Assembly: GCF_000026225.1 (NCBI RefSeq)
Contig: NC_011740.1
Span: forward strand, 2,108,001 to 2,172,000
Source: Escherichia fergusonii ATCC 35469
GTDB lineage: Bacteria; Pseudomonadota; Gammaproteobacteria; Enterobacterales; Enterobacteriaceae
Direction: 5' to 3'
Length of the DNA stretch: 64,000 nt
Shown here: positions 1 to 5,168 of the stretch, one piece after another
Layout of the letters: the number at the start of each line of letters is the position of its first letter
Position numbering within the stretch: position 1 is the stretch's first letter
Notes under the pieces: model-generated
Seen by the model: only the letters and a program-made list of their open reading frames with translations
Told to the model about the DNA's origin: nothing
Databases searched by the model: none
Translations under genes and position numbers: made by a program

Positions 1-121
1 TCCGGTAGAGCGGAATTGAAAACGCTTCCGGCTCAAGCGTTGCCAGAACGTCACTGGCAGTTGGTGTTAATCCACCAATCAGCAGGCCACCGATAACGCT
101 CGCTTCGATATCCTGTTTCAT
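1..121 (-). CDS. Phage replicative DNA helicase, DnaB type (5' end only)
   Basis: Only the first 40 codons are present; the gene runs off the left edge. The visible N-terminus (MKQDIEASVIGGLLIGG) resembles the N-terminal domain of phage DnaB-like helicases such as P22 gene 12. Its ATG overlaps the stop codon of the upstream initiator gene as ATGA, so the two are probably translationally coupled. An initiator followed by the phage's own helicase is the P22 arrangement, in contrast to lambda O-P, where P loads the host DnaB. The identification rests on a short stretch plus position. Confidence 0.72.
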   Translation of the reverse strand, partial: MKQDIEASVIGGLLIGGLTPTASDVLATLEPEAFSIPLYR

Positions 122-1065
122 GCAATCCCCCTGTCTGCAAACTTCCCTTCACGAACTCCCGTTAACGAATCTTCTCTCAGCAGGTAATCAAAATCGGCCG
201 TCCAGCCAGTGTCGTTGTCTCCGAAGTAAAACGGCTTGGCCTGATGTACAAACGCCCTGACATACGCTCTGAAACCGTCCACGTTTGGCGTTTTCAGTTG
301 CGGGATGATTTTCTTCAGGCGGCGTTTGCGTTTCTCGTTGACCGCAACAGCGTGTGGCAGTCTGTCACCGACTTCGGTGTTGTAGGCGTTCAGGAAGGAT
401 TCGTAGTCGATTCGTTCTGCCTTGCGACGTTCAGGTTTAACCTTCCCATCACCTCCCCCATTGGGGGGTAGGGGGGTATTATTTATATTCTTGTTAATAC
501 CTTCTTGTTCATGATGTGCGGTTGTTTGTGCGGCTTCATGTGCGCTTTCATGTGCGGCATGTACTCTGAAAGCCGCGCCATTGCTGGCTTCGTCATGTGC
601 GTCATCATGTGCGGTTGTTTGTGCGGCTTCATGTGCGGGTGAATTGTTCATTTTTTGAGCGTATTCATGGTAATTTGTGACGGTGATCACACGACCTTTT
701 TGCTTCTCTCCATCAATGGAGATCATCCCCTCTTTCACAAAAACCTGAAGCATCCGCTCAACCTGATCACGGCTTGCCGGCTTGCCATGCCTGTCGCATA
801 ACTGAAGACCTAAATCAGCTGCTGTCACAACCAGTTGACCGGGTTGCAGATGCCATTCATGACCTTTGAAATTCGCTTTGTATGGCTTTCTGGCGGCATT
901 CAGGAGAAGGTTTTCCCACAGGGTGCGAAGATAAACATCTTTCGCCCATGACTGTTTCAGAATGCTCCGGTACAACGGAATGTAACCAGTTTTCTGGTTC
1001 TCCATCCTGTTGCTCCTGCGCTCGTGTGCGGCGCTGAAATCGTAGATTTTTGCTGTATTGCTCAT
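118..1065 (-). CDS. Phage replication initiator, O-like, with in-gene iterons
   Basis: This 315-residue protein sits between the cII region and a DnaB-type helicase, the place of lambda O and P22 gene 18. Residues about 25-135 look like a winged-helix DNA-binding region. Residues about 140-195 are a low-complexity Ala-His-Glu/Gln-Thr repeat encoded by a DNA iteron array. The C-terminal third is basic and aromatic and presumably contacts the helicase. The start ATG at 1065 has a GGTAG-type ribosome site and lies 2 nt after the previous stop. Lambda O likewise carries the replication origin inside its own coding sequence. The exact family was not identified. Confidence 0.75.
   Translation of the reverse strand: MSNTAKIYDFSAAHERRSNRMENQKTGYIPLYRSILKQSWAKDVYLRTLWENLLLNAARKPYKANFKGHEWHLQPGQLVVTAADLGLQLCDRHGKPASRDQVERMLQVFVKEGMISIDGEKQKGRVITVTNYHEYAQKMNNSPAHEAAQTTAHDDAHDEASNGAAFRVHAAHESAHEAAQTTAHHEQEGINKNINNTPLPPNGGGDGKVKPERRKAERIDYESFLNAYNTEVGDRLPHAVAVNEKRKRRLKKIIPQLKTPNVDGFRAYVRAFVHQAKPFYFGDNDTGWTADFDYLLREDSLTGVREGKFADRGIA
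515..637. repeat. Iteron array inside the O-like gene, candidate phage origin
   Basis: The hexamer TGTGCG starts at 515, 527, 539 and 551 and again at 596, 608, 620 and 632: two blocks of four at an exact 12-bp pitch, with 45 bp between the last start of the first block and the first start of the second. A 31-bp segment is identical at 514-544 and 607-637. The array lies in the middle of the initiator gene, as the iterons of the lambda origin do. An AT-rich stretch at about 475-510 borders it on one side. The origin role is inferred from structure and position. Confidence 0.65.
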
Positions 1066-1067
1066 AA

Positions 1068-1340
1068 CTACCTGCCTTGACGAAAGACCTTAAGAACATC
1101 GTTAAACTGACTTACGGATATGTCTTCTTTGAGCAGCTTTTCCAGAAATGCGTTTGGAATGAACGTATATCCCTCCTCTTTTGGTAGAGACGGGAGCAAC
1201 GCCCTTGCCTCAGCCTTCAGAAGCTCAGTTCTGGCAACTTTCACAAAAGAGATTTGAGTTCTTTCATCAATGGAACGAAGGAAGCGCAAACGCTTAACTT
1301 CTTTGTGTGTATCAGGTGGATTAAAGCCTTTGTTTCGCAT
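1068..1340 (-). CDS. Small phage protein of the pR operon, function unknown
   Basis: The gene encodes 90 residues between cII and the initiator gene. The ATG at 1340 is preferred because a GAGG ribosome site precedes it; the open frame extends upstream to 1505, but that extension overlaps cII in another frame. The protein is basic at the N-terminus and Leu/Glu-rich later, with no signal peptide, membrane segment or metal motif. It ends 2 nt before the initiator start, which suggests co-translation and perhaps a role near replication. I do not recognise the family. Confidence 0.7.
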   Translation of the reverse strand: MRNKGFNPPDTHKEVKRLRFLRSIDERTQISFVKVARTELLKAEARALLPSLPKEEGYTFIPNAFLEKLLKEDISVSQFNDVLKVFRQGR

Positions 1341-1362
1341 ATAATTACCTCGTTGGATGTTG

Positions 1363-1659
1363 TTAAAATTCCATTTGTATTTGATCAGAACGCTCGGTTG
1401 CCGCCGGGCGTTTTTTATTGGTGAGTCCATCAAGCGCATACTTAAAAGCCCTGCTAATCGGACTGATGTCTGATGCCATTCCAAAAGCACACAGGACCGA
1501 AGCAATAAACCTCCAGTCCGTTCTGCTTATCTTCGATTCATGACAGCCAATCATCTTTGCCAGACCGCGCTGGGTAAGCGTTGACAGGTTGATGAGTAAA
1601 TCTGTTTCTGCGCGATCAACGTCACGCTGTGATAGTTTGCTGTAACTTGTTTGTTCCAT
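1363..1659 (-). CDS. cII: CII lysogeny activator
   Basis: The 98-residue protein ends with LTNKKRPAATERSDQIQMEF, which matches the end of lambda CII apart from one residue as I recall it. The middle contains a helix-turn-helix (about residues 27-48, around GLAKMIGCHESKISR). CII is a tetrameric activator that turns on the establishment promoter for the repressor and is protected from FtsH by CIII, which is also encoded here. The gene lies downstream of nutR and a hairpin, as in lambda. The N-terminal half is diverged from lambda, so this is a different allele. Confidence 0.95.
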   Translation of the reverse strand: MEQTSYSKLSQRDVDRAETDLLINLSTLTQRGLAKMIGCHESKISRTDWRFIASVLCAFGMASDISPISRAFKYALDGLTNKKRPAATERSDQIQMEF

Positions 1660-1669
1660 TTCTTACTAT
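1637..1669 (+). promoter_or_regulatory. Candidate pRE promoter with CII-binding repeats
   Basis: On the plus strand, reading toward cI, TTGC (1637-1640), six bases and TTGT (1647-1650) form the direct-repeat layout bound by CII (TTGC-N6-TTGC in lambda). A TACTAT hexamer at 1664-1669 lies at the right distance to be the -10. The site overlaps the 5' end of cII, as lambda pRE does. It would produce an antisense cro transcript continuing into cI. Confidence 0.7.
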
Positions 1670-1693
1670 TTCCATAGGTAAATAATCACTAAT

Positions 1694-1711
1694 ACTCATC
1701 TTTCGATGAGT
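1694..1711 (-). terminator. tR1-like hairpin between nutR and cII
   Basis: ACTCATC (1694-1700) and GATGAGT (1705-1711) form a perfect 7-bp stem; on the transcribed minus strand the loop is GAAA. No strong uridine run follows, so a Rho-dependent or weak terminator, as at lambda tR1, is the likeliest reading. Its place just downstream of nutR fits N-controlled readthrough. Confidence 0.5.
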
Positions 1712-1723
1712 GCTTAATTAGTT

Positions 1724-1758
1724 ACCGCGTTGTCGGCGGTGCAGATTGATAAAGAGCG
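1724..1758 (-). promoter_or_regulatory. nutR antitermination site (boxA and boxB)
   Basis: On the minus strand, boxA CGCTCTTTATC (1748-1758) is followed by boxB ACCGCCGACAACGCGGT (1724-1740), a 5-6 bp stem with a GNRA-like loop. This boxB agrees with the P22 right boxB as I recall it and fits the P22-type N protein encoded at 4184. N bound here lets RNA polymerase read through into cII and the replication genes. Confidence 0.88.
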
Positions 1759-1765
1759 GTGTTAC

Positions 1766-1993
1766 TTATGCAGCCAGAAGGTTCTTTTTACTTATTTCAA
1801 GCATTTCGCTTGCTTGATATTTGCCACCAGAAATCTCTTCGATTTTTGAGGCGTATTTCGTTTTCCCAAAAAACTCAGTCTTAGGGAGGAAGCCGTTTTT
1901 GAGCCACTTATAGACAGCCCTTTCGCTAACTCCACAAGCCTTCGCAACTTCAGGTATGCCGACACCTTTAATCGGCTCATCAAGATTTTGCAT
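1766..1993 (-). CDS. cro: Cro-like repressor
   Basis: This 75-residue protein is divergent from cI across a shared operator region, the position of Cro. Residues about 9-30 (VGIPEVAKACGVSERAVYKW) form a clear helix-turn-helix. The ATG at 1993 is chosen because AAGGA lies 8 nt upstream; an upstream in-frame ATG at 2026 would overlap the pR -10 hexamer and cannot be used by a pR transcript. Cro should bind the dyads at 2010-2078 and favour lytic growth. It is the first gene of the left-going early operon. Confidence 0.88.
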   Translation of the reverse strand: MQNLDEPIKGVGIPEVAKACGVSERAVYKWLKNGFLPKTEFFGKTKYASKIEEISGGKYQASEMLEISKKNLLAA

Positions 1994-2024
1994 AGGAATG
2001 TCCTTTTTCGTACTTTCAGTACGC

Positions 2025-2052
2025 ATTATGATTGAACTGAAAGTTTTTGCAA
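2025..2052 (-). promoter_or_regulatory. Early promoter pR
   Basis: On the minus strand TTGCAA (2047-2052) and CATAAT (2025-2030) are 16 bp apart and face cro. The spacer is filled by the middle operator dyad, so repressor bound there would block RNA polymerase. The -10 matches the consensus at five of six positions. Confidence 0.72.
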
Positions 2053-2058
2053 GTGCTT

Positions 2059-2064
2059 TAGTAT
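2059..2064 (+). promoter_or_regulatory. Candidate pRM -10 element for cI
   Basis: TAGTAT (2059-2064) lies so that transcription would begin at about 2071-2072, at the cI ATG. This gives a leaderless or nearly leaderless message, as for lambda cI from pRM. No good -35 is seen at 17 bp, which fits an activator-dependent promoter. Confidence 0.5.
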
Positions 2065-2071
2065 CGTACTC

Positions 2072-2779
2072 ATGGTTCAGAATGAAAAAGTGCGCAAAGA
2101 ATTCGCCCAGCGGCTAGCGCAAGCCTGTAAAGAAGCTGGTCTTGATGAACATGGTAGGGGAATGGCTATAGCCCGTGCCCTTTCTCTTTCGTCCAAAGGC
2201 GTTAGCAAATGGTTTAATGCTGAGTCTTTACCGCGTCAGGAAAAAATGAATGCGCTTGCGAAATTTCTAAACGTTGATGTTGTTTGGCTTCAGCACGGCA
2301 CTTCCTTAAATGGAGCGAATGATGAAGATACTCTTTCATTTGTTGGCAAATTAAAAAAAGGGTTAGTGCGCGTGGTTGGTGAGGCAATTCTTGGTGTTGA
2401 TGGTGCCATCGAGATGACCGAAGAACGCGATGGGTGGCTCAAGATTTATAGCGATGATCCAGATGCCTTTGGCCTTCGTGTAAAAGGAGATAGCATGTGG
2501 CCTAGAATAAAATCAGGAGAATATGTACTCATTGAGCCTAACACCAAAGTATTCCCTGGTGATGAGGTGTTTGTCAGAACCATCGAAGGACACAACATGA
2601 TCAAGATTCTTGGCTATGACAGAGATGGAGAATACCAATTTACAAGCATCAACCAGGACCACAGGCCAATAACGTTGCCTTATCATCAAGTAGCAAAAGT
2701 GGAGTATGTGGCTGGTATTCTGAAGCAATCTCGCCATCTGGATGACATCGAGGCAAGGGAATGGCTGAGAGATTCCTGA
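2072..2779 (+). CDS. cI: CI prophage repressor, S24 self-cleaving type
   Basis: The 235-residue protein has an N-terminal helix-turn-helix domain (about residues 8-70) and a C-terminal LexA/S24 peptidase domain. The catalytic dyad is visible as Ser141 in VKGDSMWP and Lys178 in HNMIKIL. The linker about residues 95-112 holds the likely cleavage region, but the bond cannot be fixed by eye. It maintains lysogeny by binding the dyads beside its own gene and at pL and is expected to be inactivated during the SOS response. There is no ribosome site before the ATG, consistent with a leaderless transcript. Confidence 0.95.
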   Translation: MVQNEKVRKEFAQRLAQACKEAGLDEHGRGMAIARALSLSSKGVSKWFNAESLPRQEKMNALAKFLNVDVVWLQHGTSLNGANDEDTLSFVGKLKKGLVRVVGEAILGVDGAIEMTEERDGWLKIYSDDPDAFGLRVKGDSMWPRIKSGEYVLIEPNTKVFPGDEVFVRTIEGHNMIKILGYDRDGEYQFTSINQDHRPITLPYHQVAKVEYVAGILKQSRHLDDIEAREWLRDS

Positions 2780-2885
2780 CATCAAAGTCATAGAGTGAGT
2801 TTTCTAGTTAGAAATAGTGGTCAATGGGTACGCTTAGGTAAACCGTTTAAACATAATAAACAAGCCATATAAGATGAAATAAATC

Positions 2886-3263
2886 ATGAGCGATAAAGAG
2901 TTTAAAGTACTTAATTTTGATGATTTTGCTCATTATTTGAGCACATTGAACGGCGAACAAATTTGTCCAATGTGTATGGAAGAGTCATGGACGCTTTTCA
3001 CCCCAAACAAGCTTCCTCCAGAAGACGAGGATAGGTATGTAATAAGTTCTATCCCAGGATCACTTATTTCAAGTAAAAAACCTGAAAAATCAAATCTCTT
3101 CTTCAGAAGTTACAACAACGATGTCCTCCTGATGCAATGCAGAAATTGTGGATACATGGCATTTTTTAATTATAAAAAAGTCCAAGAAAACCTTGAATCA
3201 GGGGATTATATAAAAAAAGAAGATATAGATATGGTGGATGAAAATGACAAATCAGAAGACTGA
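2886..3263 (+). CDS. Zinc-ribbon-like protein in the rex position, unknown function
   Basis: The gene encodes 125 residues, 106 bp downstream of cI and on the same strand, so it is probably expressed in the lysogen. Two Cys pairs, CPMC near residue 27 and CRNC near residue 86, could form a zinc ribbon. The rest is acidic and Ser/Asn-rich with no membrane segment. The last 20 nt overlap the next gene. Genes in this slot of lambdoid phages (lambda rexAB) often exclude other phages or change host physiology. I do not recognise the family. Confidence 0.72.
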   Translation: MSDKEFKVLNFDDFAHYLSTLNGEQICPMCMEESWTLFTPNKLPPEDEDRYVISSIPGSLISSKKPEKSNLFFRSYNNDVLLMQCRNCGYMAFFNYKKVQENLESGDYIKKEDIDMVDENDKSED

Positions 3264-3723
3264 TTTCTTCCGTCCAATGGAGTATGATAATAACTATGAG
3301 CAATTTGGTGTTATAGAAGCACACAGGAATGGTCGTTCTACTCCGTCATATCAGCCAGGCACCATTGGTAAGGATATCCCGGTTATTATTGCGCATAAGT
3401 TAAGCGATCAACCAGCAGGGGGTGAGCCACAGATGAGCGTAAAATCACTGTCACGTTGGGAGTTTTGGCTAGGGATTTTCACTGCCATTATTGGGATATT
3501 TTCCATTGTTGTAGGAGCAACGTGGACAATTTCTAATAATATCAATGATAAGATTAATGCATCAAGACAAGAGCTAACCGGGAACATCCAATCCAGTCGA
3601 GCAGAAATCACGGCAAGAATTGACAGGCTCGAAGATAAGATGGAGTCTAATTTCAAAGAAACATCATCGAATCTGTTCAAAATACAGGCAATTCTAGAAG
3701 CAAAATCCGACAAAGAAAAATAA
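3244..3723 (+). CDS. Membrane-anchored coiled-coil protein in the rex position
   Basis: The 159-residue protein has a hydrophilic N-terminus, one strong membrane segment (about residues 76-98, around FWLGIFTAIIGIFSIVVGA) and a C-terminal coiled coil (about 100-150). The ATG at 3244 is chosen because GGTGG lies 6 nt upstream; an ATG at 3238 directly abuts that site. It overlaps the preceding zinc-ribbon gene, so the two are probably co-translated and may act together. Single-pass coiled-coil proteins occur among superinfection exclusion factors, but no function can be assigned. A terminator follows at once. Confidence 0.72.
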   Translation: MTNQKTDFFRPMEYDNNYEQFGVIEAHRNGRSTPSYQPGTIGKDIPVIIAHKLSDQPAGGEPQMSVKSLSRWEFWLGIFTAIIGIFSIVVGATWTISNNINDKINASRQELTGNIQSSRAEITARIDRLEDKMESNFKETSSNLFKIQAILEAKSDKEK

Positions 3724-3727
3724 GAAA

Positions 3728-3752
3728 GTCCGGCCTCAGCGCCGGGTTTTCT
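3728..3752 (+). terminator. Terminator of the cI transcript
   Basis: CCGGC (3730-3734) and GCCGG (3741-3745) form a stem followed by GTTTTCTTT. It ends the cI and two-gene cassette transcript before the pL control region. Confidence 0.75.
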
Positions 3753-3941
3753 TTGCCTTACGATCCCCACACCTAATAACACCTTAACCAATTGTATTTA
3801 TTGAAAAATTGATAGATACAACTTGCTAAACCACGCAATTCTGATCCCTGCAGCATAACCTTCATCCGCAACATTTACAAAAATAAATTTCCTTATATAT
3901 CAAAATCATATTTCGTATAGTTAATAAATCACAAACAATTC

Positions 3942-3978
3942 GTACCAATAGTTCTTGATAATATCGAACTATTGGTTC
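3942..3978. promoter_or_regulatory. Left operator region, two 13-bp dyads
   Basis: GTACCAATAGTTC (3942-3954) and GAACTATTGGTTC (3966-3978) have the same half-site layout as the right operators, and their centres are 24 bp apart, equal to the spacing of the first two right operators. Together they also form a perfect 11-bp inverted repeat (3944-3954 with 3966-3976). The second site lies between the pL -35 and -10. Confidence 0.72.
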
Positions 3979-3983
3979 ATTAT
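3955..3983 (+). promoter_or_regulatory. Early promoter pL
   Basis: TTGATA (3955-3960) and CATTAT (3978-3983) are separated by 17 bp and read toward N. The -35 matches the consensus at five of six positions. An operator dyad fills the spacer and a second lies just upstream. Confidence 0.75.
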
Positions 3984-4029
3984 TATCGCCATCAGCAGGA
4001 CGCTGGTAGCCAAACGGAACAGATTGGCA

Positions 4030-4064
4030 GGCTCTTTAACTTCGATGGGGCGCTGACAAAGCGC
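4030..4064 (+). promoter_or_regulatory. nutL antitermination site
   Basis: boxA GGCTCTTTAAC begins at 4030 and boxB GCGCTGACAAAGCGC is at 4050-4064. The boxB matches the P22 left boxB as I recall it: a short stem with a GNRA-like loop. It lies in the leader of N and allows N-modified polymerase to pass the terminators inside the pL operon. Confidence 0.9.
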
Positions 4065-4183
4065 AAACAGATACCAAACGAGATGGGTTTGGCGGTGATG
4101 TGAATTGCAGCTGCAACGACAGCAACCAGAAGATCAGCATCTGGCGCATCACCACCAAAGCCATTTCACATGAGGAAAATATC

Positions 4184-4525
4184 ATGACGGTAATCGTGTA
4201 CGGGAAATCAACATTCGCAGGAAATGCCAAAACTCGCCGTCATGAGCGGCGCAGAAAGCTGGCTATCGAGCGTGATGCCATCTGCAACATCATCGATTCG
4301 ATCTTCAGTACAGACAGTGAGGAACCTGTTCAGGAAGCCCCGAGAAAGCGTTTAAGCCTTTCTGAAAAAGCAATATCACTCGGAAGCCTTCGCTGCAAGA
4401 AGTCAGAAGAAGTCGAGCGTAAACAGAATCGTATTTACTACCGCAAGCCACGCAGTGAAATGGGTGTGACTTGTTCAGGTCGCCAGAAGCAACGCGGAAA
4501 ATCAATTCCAGCTTATTACGATTGA
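4184..4525 (+). CDS. N: N antitermination protein, P22 type
   Basis: The 113-residue protein carries the arginine-rich RNA-binding segment of P22 N at residues 14-30 (NAKTRRHERRRKLAIER), which grips boxB. The C-terminal end (CSGRQKQRGKSIPAYYD) instead resembles lambda N (CSGRQKIKGKSIP), so the protein is a P22/lambda mosaic. The ATG at 4184 follows a GAGGAA ribosome site; longer in-frame starts lack one. It is the first gene after pL and nutL. Its boxB partners are at 4050-4064 and 1724-1740. Confidence 0.93.
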   Translation: MTVIVYGKSTFAGNAKTRRHERRRKLAIERDAICNIIDSIFSTDSEEPVQEAPRKRLSLSEKAISLGSLRCKKSEEVERKQNRIYYRKPRSEMGVTCSGRQKQRGKSIPAYYD

Positions 4526-4533
4526 GGTGAGAT

Positions 4534-4671
4534 ATGCTCAAGAAAGTCAAACGCCGACTTTACAAAGAAGGTAGATATTCATGCCAGTTGCCAAAATGCG
4601 ACACAACAAAATGGAGTGTCGATGATTGGTGTAACTGGATAGATAGATACGGAACTTGGTGGGATAAATAA
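4534..4671 (+). CDS. Small phage protein, 45 residues
   Basis: A short ORF begins 8 nt after N with a GAGGTGAGAT ribosome site before the ATG. The product is basic at the N-terminus and rich in Trp (five) and Cys (three) later on. The same ribosome-site phrase precedes the next small ORF, which supports real translation of both. No function is known to me. Confidence 0.6.
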   Translation: MLKKVKRRLYKEGRYSCQLPKCDTTKWSVDDWCNWIDRYGTWWDK

Positions 4672-4725
4672 CAGGTAACTTAAGCGTATTTACTTTCGCA
4701 GCAAACAACTTATTTGAGGTGAGAT

Positions 4726-4812
4726 ATGGAAGAAGAATTTGAAGAGTTCGAAGAGCATCCTCAGGATGTGATGGAACAATACCAGGACTATCCGTATGAC
4801 TACGACTATTGA
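4726..4812 (+). CDS. Very acidic 28-residue phage peptide
   Basis: This peptide is almost entirely Glu, Asp, Tyr and Phe and has a GAGGTGAGAT ribosome site identical to that of the preceding ORF. Its 3' end overlaps the first 17 nt of ral in another frame, so it may couple translation into ral. A highly acidic peptide next to an anti-restriction gene could mimic DNA, but that is speculation. Confidence 0.55.
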   Translation: MEEEFEEFEEHPQDVMEQYQDYPYDYDY

Positions 4813-4996
4813 TAAAAATCAATGGTGTGGACAATTCAAGCGATGCAATGGATGCAAGCTGCAATCGGAATGCATGGTTAAGCCTGAAGAAATGTTTCCT
4901 GTAATGGAAGATGGGAAATATGTCGATAAATGGGCAATACGAACGACGGCAATGATTGCCAGAGAACTTGGTAAACAGAATAACAAGGCTGCCTGA
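4796..4996 (+). CDS. ral: Ral restriction alleviation protein
   Basis: The 66-residue product is, as far as I recall, identical to lambda Ral. Ral acts on the host EcoKI-family type I system, raising methylation of incoming DNA and lowering restriction. Four Cys residues lie in the first half (WCGQFKRCNGCKLQSEC), suggesting metal or disulfide stabilisation. The start overlaps the upstream acidic ORF. A terminator hairpin surrounds the stop codon. A lambda-type Ral beside a P22-like N shows the mosaic nature of this early region. Confidence 0.93.
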   Translation: MTTTIDKNQWCGQFKRCNGCKLQSECMVKPEEMFPVMEDGKYVDKWAIRTTAMIARELGKQNNKAA

Positions 4997-5013
4997 TGGT
5001 GGCCTTTATTTTT
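4985..5013 (+). terminator. Terminator at the end of ral
   Basis: A 9-bp stem with two G-U pairs (4985-4993 with 4998-5006) has the ral stop codon in its loop and is followed by TATTTTT. It lies downstream of nutL, so N should suppress it. Confidence 0.65.
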
Positions 5014-5037
5014 GGCATAAACAACAGAATAAATACT

Positions 5038-5075
5038 GCTCCGTGTATTCATTCCAACGAGTGAATACACGGAGC
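5038..5075. repeat. Perfect 14-bp inverted repeat in the pL transcript
   Basis: GCTCCGTGTATTCA (5038-5051) and TGAATACACGGAGC (5062-5075) are perfectly complementary around a 10-nt loop. No uridine run follows, so it is not a simple terminator. It could be an RNase III site or a protein-binding RNA hairpin. Confidence 0.7.
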
Positions 5076-5132
5076 AATGTCGCTCGTAACTAAACAGGAG
5101 CCGACTTGTTCTGATTATTGGAAATCTTCTTT

Positions 5133-5156
5133 GCCCTCCAGTGTGGGGGCTTTTTT
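5133..5156 (+). terminator. Terminator upstream of the coiled-coil gene
   Basis: GCCCTC (5133-5138) pairs with GGGGGC (5145-5150), with one G-U pair, followed by six T. It lies 12 nt before the next start codon, so without N little transcription would reach cIII, kil and erf. Confidence 0.65.
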
Positions 5157-5168
5157 GATGGAGGATAT

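Larger units (their letters stand above)
2010..2078. promoter_or_regulatory. Right operator region, three 13-bp dyads
   Basis: Three sites share the form G(T/A)ACT-N3-(A/G)GT(T/A)(C/T): GTACTTTCAGTAC at 2010-2022 (perfect dyad), GAACTGAAAGTTT at 2034-2046, and GTACTCATGGTTC at 2066-2078. The second lies between the -35 and -10 of pR. The third covers the cI start codon. Two more sites with the same form flank pL. They are the expected targets of CI and Cro. The sites are read directly; binding is inferred. Confidence 0.75.
3753..4183. other. Gene-free pL control and leader region
   Basis: About 430 bases without a convincing gene. The AT-rich part 3776-3940 holds nothing I can name. Then come two operator dyads, pL, nutL and the untranslated leader of N. 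An upstream extension of the N frame from 4100 lacks a ribosome site and is not counted. Confidence 0.75.

Noticed and set aside
515..637. The 12-bp repeats as a CRISPR array
   Set aside because: Repeats are too short, have no spacers of constant length and lie within a coding sequence; no cas genes are present.
2053..2064. GTGCT-TT-AGTAT as an additional operator
   Set aside because: Its spacer is 2 bp, not 3, and the half-sites fit poorly; the site at 2066-2078 fits the common pattern better.
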